A DNA stretch of 7,166 nt from Rickettsiales bacterium. GTDB lineage: Bacteria > Pseudomonadota > Alphaproteobacteria > Rickettsiales > JANQQO01. The stretch covers positions 1-7,166 of the forward strand of contig JANQQO010000071.1 of NCBI GenBank assembly GCA_028289305.1. Direction: 5' to 3'. Below are positions 1 to 6,189 of this stretch, piece by piece (within the stretch, counting starts at the first letter, position 1; the number at the start of each line of letters is the position of its first letter). The notes under the pieces are model-generated. The model saw nothing but the letters and a program-made list of their open reading frames with translations. It had not been told where the DNA came from and did not search any database. Both the position numbers and the translations under genes were made by a program.

Positions 1-904
1 CGATATCATTAAGGCGGAAGAGCGAGCTTTGCTTCTTGCGGCTGCTGAGGAGCATTTCAGCCCAGATGGGGCGGCCATTGGCGGGGCTTAACGCATAGAG
101 TTCACCGGAGGAATAGGGCACCACGACGAATTGTTCCGACACGGCCGGGGTGGGGGAGCCGAGAATGCTGGTGTTTTGCTTGATGCCGGCATGGGTCCAT
201 AGGGTTTTGCCGTCATTGGCGTCGAGCGCATAGAGCTGGTTATCAACGGTGATGATGAAGAGTTTGCCAGCGGTGGCAACCGGAGCGGAGCGGGCAGGGA
301 TGTTGATCGAGCGTTCCCAGATTAGCGCGCCAGATTTGCCATCAAAGGCGGAGATGCGGCCATTGCCGGTGCTGACGAACAGCATATTGCCGGCATAGGC
401 GAGGCTGCCGCCTTGGAAGTTTTTCCGGGTTTTGCCGATGGTGAAGGTGAGGAATTCGCTGGGCACTTCTTCAAGGCGGATATCCGCCGACCAGCGGGTT
501 TCGGTGATGTCATCGAGTCCACGCGCGGTGAGGCGGCCGCCGCCATCGAGCGTATAGAGTAGGCCATTTGCGGCGATGGGTGAGGCTTGCAGGCGGTATT
601 CATCCGGGCTGCTGCCGATATCGACATCGGTTTTATCGCGTAGTGGCAGGGAGAGGAAGAGATGGGCGGTGTGCCATTCTTGCGGGAAGCGCTGGGTTTT
701 ATTGCGGATAAGTTTCGGCAGGGCGACCGGCGTATTGTTGAGCGTGGGGTCGGGCTCCAGATCGCTAGTCAGGGCGAGCACGGCGATGCGCTCACCGGGG
801 AGTGGCGGCGCCTCTTCCTCGCCAATCCAATCTGGTACGTATTGACAGCTGGTGATGACCAGCGTGCAGCAGAGCAGAAGCGTGCGGGTGAAGCGGGTGA
901 TCAT
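1..904 (-). CDS. bamB: BamB-like PQQ beta-propeller outer membrane lipoprotein (partial, 3' end outside window)
   Basis: I translated 301 codons from an ATG at 904-902; the C-terminal part lies beyond the window start. The protein begins with a basic N-terminus and a hydrophobic stretch ending in lipobox I17-T18-S19-C20, so it should be a lipoprotein. The residue after the Cys is Gln, not Asp, which favours outer-membrane sorting. Three PQQ-propeller repeats are clear, each with a blade pattern of G-x-[LI]-x-A-[LF] followed by G-x-x-[LI]-W: about residues 182-197, 222-236 and 267-281. Less regular blades lie at 113-160. In the known family, BamB is the propeller scaffold of the BAM complex that inserts beta-barrel proteins into the outer membrane. 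The start codon overlaps the TGA of the upstream TPR gene (ATGA), which indicates translational coupling. In many proteobacteria the next gene is der, not visible here. A different PQQ-repeat protein is possible, but the YfgM-like neighbour supports BamB. Confidence 0.87.
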   Translation of the reverse strand, partial: MITRFTRTLLLCCTLVITSCQYVPDWIGEEEAPPLPGERIAVLALTSDLEPDPTLNNTPVALPKLIRNKTQRFPQEWHTAHLFLSLPLRDKTDVDIGSSPDEYRLQASPIAANGLLYTLDGGGRLTARGLDDITETRWSADIRLEEVPSEFLTFTIGKTRKNFQGGSLAYAGNMLFVSTGNGRISAFDGKSGALIWERSINIPARSAPVATAGKLFIITVDNQLYALDANDGKTLWTHAGIKQNTSILGSPTPAVSEQFVVVPYSSGELYALSPANGRPIWAEMLLSSRKKQSSLFRLNDI

Positions 905-1593
905 GGCGCGTCTTCAGCTGTCGGTGTCGTTATGGGGGTGGGCAGCTGCTGTAGCAGCGTATCAGCACGGGCCCGGAGCGTGGCAGGAGCGCCGGGTGCG
1001 GCGCGCAATAGGGTTAGGGTCGCTGTGGCTTCCTCATGGCGCTGTTGCTCGATGAGGCTGAGGGCCAATAATTCCTGCGCGGCGAAGCGCCAAGGCGCGT
1101 CTTGTTCTTTGAGGCGATTGAGGAGTGGCTCGGCCTCCGCGTAGTTTTTCTGGGCGATATGGAGGCGGGCCATATGCAGCATAGCCAGATGACGCAGGCC
1201 GGTATCGATACCGCTATCTTCCGCTAAGGTGCTATAGGCGGTGAGAGCGGCTTCGGGGTCGCTTGATGGGGCATCGGGCGCGCCGGTGAGGAGTGCGGCG
1301 CGGTGGAGCTGCGCCAGTTCCTGATAGCCGCCGCTTGCTTCTTCACTGAGCGTGGTGAAGGCGGTGAGCGCGGCGTCGGTATTGTTTTGTTGCAGCAGGC
1401 GATAGGCATTGTGGTAGGCGCTTCCGGCCTCGGCACGGCGGTTTTGCAGTGCGCTTTGCCACCAGATAATGAGTGCGGTGAGTACGATGACCCCAGCGAC
1501 TGCGCCGAGCAGATAATGCCCATATTGATTGAGCAATTTGAGATAGCGCTCTTGCCGAAAATCTTCTTTTAATTCGTCGAATAGATCGGGCAT
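901..1593 (-). CDS. YfgM/CpoB-like membrane-anchored tetratricopeptide repeat protein
   Basis: This is a 230-residue protein read from the ATG at 1593. A GTG 51 bases further upstream would add 17 residues, but the ATG start gives the family-typical opening MPDLFDELKEDFRQER, so I prefer it; neither start has a good ribosome binding site. The order is a charged cytoplasmic N-terminus (1-25), one transmembrane helix (about 26-45, ending in IIWW), then an Ala/Leu-rich helical domain to the end with TPR-like helix pairs, expected in the periplasm. This matches the ancillary SecYEG subunit YfgM and its alphaproteobacterial relatives, which work with periplasmic chaperones during secretion. The position directly before bamB, with an ATGA overlap, is the classical yfgM-bamB arrangement. 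The family call is firm; a direct role at the translocon is inferred from E. coli. The gap to the upstream tsaC is about 70 bases, so tsaC may be in the same transcript. Confidence 0.85.
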   Translation of the reverse strand: MPDLFDELKEDFRQERYLKLLNQYGHYLLGAVAGVIVLTALIIWWQSALQNRRAEAGSAYHNAYRLLQQNNTDAALTAFTTLSEEASGGYQELAQLHRAALLTGAPDAPSSDPEAALTAYSTLAEDSGIDTGLRHLAMLHMARLHIAQKNYAEAEPLLNRLKEQDAPWRFAAQELLALSLIEQQRHEEATATLTLLRAAPGAPATLRARADTLLQQLPTPITTPTAEDAP

Positions 1594-1664
1594 GGGGTGT
1601 TTATGCTGTACGGTTAATGCTGCTGTTGTTTTAGCGTACTGCACAAAAAAATCCAGAGGAGATT

Positions 1665-2279
1665 TTAGTCGCTGTCGCTGAGGCAGGCATGGATGGCGGA
1701 TGTGGCGATGGCGCCTTCGCGCAGGATCTCTGGAGTGGTGCTGGTCATGCGGATGACGCTGGAGGCGGGGCTATTTGGCGTGGTGGTGCCTTCTAGCGCA
1801 TAGGCGATGCTGTCACCAAAGAGGTCTATAACGGCGGCTGCGCTGGTGCAGGGCGGGGAGCCGGTGATGTTAGCGCTGGTGGCAGCGATGGGTGCGCCCA
1901 ACTCGCGCAGAAGTTGTGTGATGAGCGGGTGGTCCGGCACGCGCAGGCCTATTGTGCCGGTATCTGCGGTAATATCCTGAGCCAGAGCGGCTTCCGGCCG
2001 TGCAGGCACAACGAGGGTGAGCGGGCCAGGCCAGAAGGCATGGGCCAATTGCTGCGCCGCAGCATTATGCTGGCCAAGGCGGAGGGCGGTGGGAATATCG
2101 GGCACTAACACCTGCAGAGGTTGACTGTTACTGCGGTGTTTACACGCATTCAGCGCGGTGACGGCGTCTGCATTTTCCGCCAGCACGCCGAGACCGAACA
2201 CCGTCTCGGTTGGGAAGGCGATGATTTTGCCGGCGCGCAGGGCGGTGAGCGCTTCCTTCAAATCGTTTCCTACTGCCAT
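1665..2279 (-). CDS. tsaC: L-threonylcarbamoyladenylate synthase (YrdC/Sua5 family)
   Basis: The 204-residue protein makes threonylcarbamoyl-AMP from threonine, bicarbonate and ATP, the first step of t6A synthesis at position 37 of ANN-decoding tRNAs, in the cytoplasm. Diagnostic motifs are PTETVFGLG (23-31), the K47-x-R49 pair followed by PL at 54-55 (the K-x-R-x4-PL nucleotide-binding signature), GLRVPDHP, and ATSAN-x-[ST]-G in the second half. The length fits the short TsaC form with the YrdC domain only; the extra C-terminal Sua5 domain of longer homologues is absent. The ATG at 2279 has a GAGG eight bases upstream on the minus strand, which supports this start. It lies divergent from the parA-like gene and upstream of the TPR/BamB pair in the same direction. 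The family is certain; the symbol could equally be given as sua5 or yrdC. Confidence 0.95.
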   Translation of the reverse strand: MAVGNDLKEALTALRAGKIIAFPTETVFGLGVLAENADAVTALNACKHRSNSQPLQVLVPDIPTALRLGQHNAAAQQLAHAFWPGPLTLVVPARPEAALAQDITADTGTIGLRVPDHPLITQLLRELGAPIAATSANITGSPPCTSAAAVIDLFGDSIAYALEGTTTPNSPASSVIRMTSTTPEILREGAIATSAIHACLSDSD

Positions 2280-2397
2280 TTTCCGGGCCTCATGTTGTAT
2301 TCTATATTGATTTTTACCATATCTAGTATGTTTTTGTTGTCTATACTACTAAACCTGCTAAGATACAACTATTGCACGCAACTTGCGAGGAGGACAC
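2280..2397. promoter_or_regulatory. Divergent promoter region between tsaC and the parA-like gene
   Basis: This AT-rich gap separates two divergently transcribed genes, so it must hold at least two promoters. For the parA side a plausible weak sigma-70 type pair is TTGTCT (2337-2342) and TAAGAT (2359-2364) with a 16-base spacer. On the minus strand TAGAAT (2304-2299) could be the -10 for tsaC, but I find no convincing -35 in front of it. No clear operator or long inverted repeat is visible. Confidence 0.4.
2388..2393 (+). promoter_or_regulatory. Strong Shine-Dalgarno AGGAGG that sets the parA-like start
   Basis: A perfect AGGAGG ends four bases before the ATG at 2398. It lies inside the frame that opens with the TTG at 2383, so it favours the ATG as the true start even though the spacing is slightly short. 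Confidence 0.7.
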
Positions 2398-3087
2398 ATG
2401 CAGGGTAATGGATCGCTAAATCACTTTGTTATCGCTGTCGCGCAACAGAAGGGGGGTGCCGGCAAAACTACCATAGCAGCACATCTGGCTATTGCCTATA
2501 GCCAAAAGCGCCTGAAAGTGGCGCTGCTTGATATCGACCCGCAGGGCAGTCTTTCTGACTGGCATCATGCGCGCGAGATGTGGTTGGGCAAAGGCCATAC
2601 GGATATTGAGTTTAAGAGCTTGTCTTCCTGGCGGTTATACTCCGAAGTGCAGCGCATGCGCTATAATTATGATGTGATTATTATCGATAGCCCGCCGCAT
2701 AGCGATAGCGAAACGCGGGATATTGTGCGTACGGCGAATATGGTGATTATTCCGATGCAGCCAAGCCCGCTGGATCTGTGGGCGACCGACCCGATTTTGA
2801 ATCTGACGCGGGAAGAGGGTGTGCCGGCCTATCTGCTGCTGAATCGTATGCCGCCGAAAGGCAAGCTGGCTGATACGATCGCGAAGGAGCTGCATATGCG
2901 GTTTAAAACGCAGATTGGTAACCGTGTGGCGTTCCCGACTGCGATGATGGAAGGCAAATGTGCCACCGAAACCGAGCCGCAAGGCGTAGCCGCACAGGAA
3001 ATCCGCACACTGGCGGATGAGGCGGTGGATATTCTAAGCAAAGCACCGCAGCAGGAAGAGGAGCGGAAGGTAGTTCCGCTGCGTTAA
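2398..3087 (+). CDS. Orphan ParA/MinD-family (deviant Walker) ATPase
   Basis: The 229-residue protein is a complete single-domain P-loop ATPase of the ParA superfamily. The deviant Walker A motif is QKGGAGKTT (17-25) with signature Lys18 and catalytic-loop Lys23. The Walker A' region is LLDIDPQGS (43-51). Walker B is VIIIDSPP (93-100), ending the beta strand at Asp97. The sequence MQPSPLDLWAT after the third core strand resembles the small, HTH-less ParA proteins of alphaproteobacteria that position plasmids, chemoreceptor clusters or other cargo (PpfA/ParC-like groups). The C-terminus is charged and probably flexible. No parB, parS-like repeat or chemotaxis gene is adjacent, so its cargo is unknown. 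It has its own upstream region and is followed by a likely terminator, so it is probably monocistronic. The TTG at 2383 is an alternative start, less likely because of the AGGAGG at 2388. Confidence 0.9.
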   Translation: MQGNGSLNHFVIAVAQQKGGAGKTTIAAHLAIAYSQKRLKVALLDIDPQGSLSDWHHAREMWLGKGHTDIEFKSLSSWRLYSEVQRMRYNYDVIIIDSPPHSDSETRDIVRTANMVIIPMQPSPLDLWATDPILNLTREEGVPAYLLLNRMPPKGKLADTIAKELHMRFKTQIGNRVAFPTAMMEGKCATETEPQGVAAQEIRTLADEAVDILSKAPQQEEERKVVPLR

Positions 3088-3104
3088 TCGTTAATCGTTA
3101 ATCG
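3084..3104. repeat. Three tandem copies of the heptamer TTAATCG
   Basis: Three perfect head-to-tail copies (3084-3090, 3091-3097, 3098-3104) begin inside the last codons of the parA-like gene; its TAA stop at 3085-3087 is part of the first copy. It looks like a slippage or duplication product. The TTAA spacing (N3 or N10) does not fit a CtrA box. Confidence 0.8.
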
Positions 3105-3108
3105 TTGT

Positions 3109-3245
3109 TTGTCATTCCAGCGGCCCGCTGCGCCATCTGCCTGCGCTCTTCGAGCTTCGGCAAGACAGGGCGCTAGCGCGGCGAGAAGCTGGAATCCAGA
3201 GTGTCTAAATTAATACTGGATTCCAGCTCAAAGCTGGGATGACAA
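3109..3245. repeat. Palindromic dispersed-repeat-like element (MITE/REP type)
   Basis: The element is bounded by 13-base terminal inverted repeats, TTGTCATTCCAGC (3109-3121) and GCTGGGATGACAA (3233-3245), which match except for one base. Inside, AGCTGGAATCCAG (3187-3199) and CTGGATTCCAGCT (3216-3228) form a perfect 13-bp stem around a 16-base AT-rich loop. A 10-bp palindrome GCGCTAGCGC lies at 3170-3179. Elements with GTCATTCCAGC / GCTGGAATCCAG / CTGGATTCCAGC are a well-known kind of intergenic repeat in many alphaproteobacteria and other proteobacteria. With one copy in this window, multicopy status is inferred. It does not code for a transposase, so any movement would need help in trans. 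Confidence 0.75.
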
Positions 3246-3268
3246 GGGTGAGTTGCTGAGTTTTCGTT

Positions 3269-3294
3269 CTGCTGCGCGAGTGGCAGTTTTTCTT
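3269..3294 (+). terminator. Rho-independent terminator with GCGA tetraloop, probably for the parA-like gene
   Basis: A stem of seven pairs, with CTGC pairing to GCAG followed by two G-T wobbles and one C-G pair, closes on a GNRA loop GCGA (3276-3279). It is followed at once by TTTTT-C-TT (3287-3294). The stem lies about 180 bases after the parA-like stop, beyond the palindromic element, and no other convincing terminator is seen before the next gene. Confidence 0.55.
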
Positions 3295-3395
3295 GATATT
3301 GTTCTTTAAAATCAATAGGTTAACCTGATTCCATCCTTTTAAGGGGGTGGGGAGGGGTGTTTTATGGGTAAAAAATAGCGCTTTTCCCTGAAATA

Positions 3396-3411
3396 TTAAC
3401 GATTTGTTAAC
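3396..3411 (+). promoter_or_regulatory. CtrA box TTAA-N7-TTAAC in the promoter of the 748-residue gene
   Basis: The sequence TTAACGATTTGTTAAC matches the full alphaproteobacterial CtrA consensus TTAA-N7-TTAAC. Each half also matches the TTAACCAT half-site in seven of eight bases (TTAACGAT at 3396, TTAACTAT at 3407). It covers the place where a -35 would be for the -10 at 3421, the usual arrangement at CtrA-activated promoters. CtrA itself is not in the window, so regulation is inferred from the site. Confidence 0.6.
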
Positions 3412-3417
3412 TATTTC

Positions 3418-3426
3418 TGTGATAAT
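3418..3426 (+). promoter_or_regulatory. Extended -10 promoter element TGtGATAAT
   Basis: An extended -10 with TG one base before GATAAT (five of six bases match TATAAT) lies about 50 bases before the ATG at 3474. No good -35 stands at 17 bases (AACGAT at 3398-3403); the CtrA box covers that position instead. A start point near 3433 would leave a leader of about 40 bases. Confidence 0.5.
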
Positions 3427-3473
3427 ATTTATTTTACTAAAATGCGATCTATGTAAACACAAAGTGGGAAAAT

Positions 3474-5720
3474 ATGGCAGACACACCAGAAAATCAGAGC
3501 GCTGAAGCCGCCAAAGATATTAGACAGCGTATGGAGAAAGAAGAGCTTTTCTTTCACATGACCGGTGATGGTGGTGAGCTCAGGATTGTATCGAAGGAGG
3601 CGCATGAGGCGAATCCCTTGAATCCTGAGGGTAAGGAAGGTGGGGTGTTTCGTGCAATACCCAATTTTAACCCAACAGACCATCCAATTGTGGATTCAGC
3701 GGGGAAGCCGTTTCCTAATCTAGAAAATTTTGCAGCGTATAGTACCGGGAGGCCGGATAAGCGTCAGCTGCTTGTGAACCTAAAAACGGGAGAGGTATTC
3801 CAGCCGGAGGCTCTTGAGATAGATGGAGAGAAGAAGATAAACCTTCATCCCTTATCCAAAGCAGATCAAACCCATCTTGGAATGTCGGTTGCAAAGCCTA
3901 AGCGTAAGAAGATGACATTTACGGCTAATGGGGCCGGGGAATTTGAGGTGAAGCGTGTTGATGTGGTGGATGATGGGGTATGGGCAAAGGATACAAACAA
4001 AGAAAATTCGCTCTTTTTAGTGCAAGCAAAGGAAAAAAGTGGGGGTAGAAAGGCGCCGTTAAAGACATTTGCGGTGACACAAGAGAAAGGCACGGTATAT
4101 GAGGTGGAAGGTATTGAGCGCCTCTCAGGAGAGGGCCAGGTGTATAAGCGGGCGATTAAGCTCGGAGATGCGGTTGGGGTATTTAATGGTGGCTGGGAGG
4201 AGCATTGTCGTGATGCGTTCCGAGTGTTTAATGAACATCAAGGCCCGGGTATTGTAGCACGCACTAAGAGCACAGTTGTAGGAATGGCTGCGGCGGGTGT
4301 TACTATGGCCGGAAAAGGGGTTCAAGGTGTGGGTGCAGGTGTGGCCACAGCGGGCAGAGCGATGAGTCGTGTGAAAGAAGCCGCTGCGCCTGCATTGGAA
4401 ATGGGAGAGCGGGCGCTGCGTACAGGCGCGCGTTTTGCAAAAGAGGATTTACCCCAGGCAGTGCGCTCGCATAAGAGCACAGCACTGGGATTAGTGGCGG
4501 CTGCAGCGATAGGTATTCCCGCTTTTGTGCTGCGTGGCGATGCGGCCGAAGGCGTTGCTGAGACAGTCGGTGCTGTTGTTACGAATGCAGATTTGATGAT
4601 AAGCGCTGCTATAGCGGGCACTATTGGTGCGGTGGCGAATGTGGTGGAAGATAATAAGGAACGGGTGAAAAATGCGACGGACAAGACCATAAAAAAGACG
4701 GCTAATTGGATAAAAAATATTGGATATAACACGTTCTTAGGCGGGATGATGTTTGGTACCGCAGGGGAGTTTTTAGTTGAGGCGGTGCGTGATATGGCAA
4801 GAGGTACATTTTTAAGCCCGTGGACCGCAGCAATGGGTGCGGTGACGGTGGGACTTGGCTTGGCAGCGACCTATCGTAGCCATCAGGAACATAAATACGA
4901 CAAAAGAGTGCATCCAATTGTGGATCCGCAGGAAGTGCGGCATTTTGATTATCCTATACTAAAAAACCCACATCCTGCAGAGAGGGTGGAGCGTCCCGAT
5001 CCTATCGATATTGGCGGAGAACAGGTGACGCCGATGAGTCGTGAGAAAATCGCCTTTGATAATGGGGTGCGGTTTGTTACGAGTGCGCAGAGAGGTGATG
5101 AGAGCTATCGAGAGATTATCGAGACCTATGAAGTAGGGGGTGCAACAGCCGAACGGCGGGTGTTATTGCATTATGGCCGAGGGAATGGTACGGCACAGCC
5201 TGGTGTGATGCTCGATGCCACAGTGGAAGAAAAATATCCTGCCTATGAGGGTGTGGGTGATGGGCAGGCGTATATTAATACGGTGATTACGCGCCAAGAA
5301 GGTGGCGGATATCAATATAGCGCAGAAGGTATTGGAGAAGATGGCGCGCCGTTCAAGAAGGAGGATACATTCTCTGCGGAGCAGCGGGAGACGTATGAGT
5401 CACAGGAAGTGGCGGTTAAGAAGTCGCAGAGCGCACATTTGGGTGTTTCTGCTTTTGGCAAGGCAATGCGAGGGGCAACATTAGGTATGGGCGTGGCCGC
5501 AGTGACATTTTCTGTTATGGGTGGTGTGATTAATAGTATTGTGCAAGGTGCCACGGTGCTAAGAACACCGGAAGTAATGGTGGCAACAGTGCTTGGTATG
5601 GCGACCGCGTTTTTTTCTATGCAGCCAGGTACACATGCTCAGAAAGTGCGAGAGGCTCAAGCGCAGCATACGGACCACCCGACGCGGACATTGGGCGGTG
5701 GCACGGCACCGGCGCGCTAG
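3474..5720 (+). CDS. Large uncharacterised multi-pass membrane protein, 748 aa
   Basis: I do not recognise a family. The ATG at 3474 follows a weak GGGAA. There is no signal peptide. Order seen: a soluble charged N-terminal region (about 1-260); a Gly/Ala-rich, low-complexity stretch with spaced Lys/Arg (264-330); hydrophobic segments at about 336-353, 373-391, 419-438 and 449-467; a soluble, acidic central region (468-660) rich in Gly, Tyr and Glu; a C-terminal hydrophobic pair at about 668-690 and 699-716; and a polar tail ending in Gly/Ala/Arg. The N-terminal and central soluble parts share a HPIVD string (70-74 and 480-484). It is AT-richer in its codon choice than flhB and the left-hand genes, hinting at a different origin or weak selection. 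A CtrA-like box stands in its promoter, and only 40 bases separate it from the next gene. Function unknown: a structural membrane protein, or an effector or receptor-like protein, are only guesses. Confidence 0.9.
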   Translation: MADTPENQSAEAAKDIRQRMEKEELFFHMTGDGGELRIVSKEAHEANPLNPEGKEGGVFRAIPNFNPTDHPIVDSAGKPFPNLENFAAYSTGRPDKRQLLVNLKTGEVFQPEALEIDGEKKINLHPLSKADQTHLGMSVAKPKRKKMTFTANGAGEFEVKRVDVVDDGVWAKDTNKENSLFLVQAKEKSGGRKAPLKTFAVTQEKGTVYEVEGIERLSGEGQVYKRAIKLGDAVGVFNGGWEEHCRDAFRVFNEHQGPGIVARTKSTVVGMAAAGVTMAGKGVQGVGAGVATAGRAMSRVKEAAAPALEMGERALRTGARFAKEDLPQAVRSHKSTALGLVAAAAIGIPAFVLRGDAAEGVAETVGAVVTNADLMISAAIAGTIGAVANVVEDNKERVKNATDKTIKKTANWIKNIGYNTFLGGMMFGTAGEFLVEAVRDMARGTFLSPWTAAMGAVTVGLGLAATYRSHQEHKYDKRVHPIVDPQEVRHFDYPILKNPHPAERVERPDPIDIGGEQVTPMSREKIAFDNGVRFVTSAQRGDESYREIIETYEVGGATAERRVLLHYGRGNGTAQPGVMLDATVEEKYPAYEGVGDGQAYINTVITRQEGGGYQYSAEGIGEDGAPFKKEDTFSAEQRETYESQEVAVKKSQSAHLGVSAFGKAMRGATLGMGVAAVTFSVMGGVINSIVQGATVLRTPEVMVATVLGMATAFFSMQPGTHAQKVREAQAQHTDHPTRTLGGGTAPAR

Positions 5721-5760
5721 TATATTGCACCTTCGAACATAATCACGTACACTTTTACCT

Positions 5761-6168
5761 ATGGCTGATGATACCAAATCGCCTCCGCCGGGGGATGCGC
5801 CGTTTCCAAGCCCTACCGAAGAGGAGCTGAAAAAAGCCGATGACGAGGTGGCAATTGTGGTGCTAACCCAGGGCGAAACGGAGGATAACCGGCCGTTTTA
5901 CGCCTATCTTGCCATCCCTCCCAGCAAATATCTCGCCTTTAAAAAAGCCGAAGAGAGCGGTAGCTATGCGCTGCAGGATTATGGCGAGGTGATCGCCTTT
6001 GATTATGCCGAAGCGCCGCCTGAGGAGCTGCAGCAGGAAATTGAGGCGACCTATGGCGTGCAGCATGATTTTGAGGAGCAGCTGCTGGCGGAGATCGAAA
6101 AGCAGCAAGAAAAATCTCGCCTACTTACTAAATATGGTGTAAAAAAGGGGCCGGAAACGGATTCTTAA
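5761..6168 (+). CDS. Uncharacterised acidic 135-aa protein upstream of flhB
   Basis: I do not recognise the family. The first 22 residues are Pro-rich and probably disordered. A compact middle part (about 28-82) alternates short hydrophobic strands (AIVVLTQ, FYAYLAIP, GEVIAFDYAE), suggesting a small alpha/beta fold. Residues 86-124 are rich in Glu, Gln and Leu and likely form an amphipathic or coiled-coil helix. There is no signal peptide or membrane segment, so it should be cytoplasmic. No Shine-Dalgarno is visible before the ATG at 5761, and no alternative start lies just downstream. It ends 21 bases before flhB on the same strand, so the two are probably co-transcribed, and a role linked to flagellar export or its control is a reasonable but unproven inference. 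Codon use is flhB-like (many GCG, CTG, GGC), unlike the gene before it, which supports grouping it with flhB. Confidence 0.75.
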   Translation: MADDTKSPPPGDAPFPSPTEEELKKADDEVAIVVLTQGETEDNRPFYAYLAIPPSKYLAFKKAEESGSYALQDYGEVIAFDYAEAPPEELQQEIEATYGVQHDFEEQLLAEIEKQQEKSRLLTKYGVKKGPETDS

Positions 6169-6189
6169 ACTATATGTAGTAGGTAAGCG

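Larger units (their letters stand above)
3088..3473. other. 386-bp gene-free region
   Basis: I see no credible gene here. From left to right it holds the remainder of the heptamer repeats, the palindromic element, the parA-side terminator, a perfect palindrome AGGTTAACCT (3317-3326), a G-rich run (3343-3368) and the CtrA-type promoter of the next gene. The minus-strand open frame over 3205-3486 reads through the palindromic element and the promoter and has no family-like features. Confidence 0.7.

Noticed and set aside
662..1144. Plus-strand open frame of 160 codons opposite bamB and the TPR gene
   Set aside because: It is a GC-rich antisense shadow; the minus-strand reading gives clear lipobox, PQQ and TPR features.
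1594..1644. GTG start giving the TPR protein 17 extra residues
   Set aside because: The extension lacks a ribosome binding site and places extra sequence before the conserved MPDLFDEL opening seen in the family.
1645..1664. Terminator between tsaC and the TPR gene
   Set aside because: On the minus strand a T-run is present, but the preceding ATCTCCTCTGGAT pairs only imperfectly and does not give a stable stem.
3084..3104. TTAA repeats in the heptamer array as a CtrA box
   Set aside because: The TTAA cores are spaced by 3 or 10 bases, not by 7, and none is followed by the C of the consensus half-site.
3404..3409. TTGTTA as a -35 for the 748-residue gene
   Set aside because: The spacing to GATAAT at 3421 is only 11 bases, too short for a sigma-70 promoter; the bases belong to the CtrA box.
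3205..3486. Minus-strand open frame of 93 codons
   Set aside because: It runs through the palindromic element, terminator and promoter region, overlaps the start of the 748-residue gene and has no family-like sequence.
4322..4732. Minus-strand open frame of 136 codons inside the 748-residue gene
   Set aside because: It is an antisense shadow made of Ala/Ser/Pro runs opposite the Gly/Ala-rich region; no start signal or domain.
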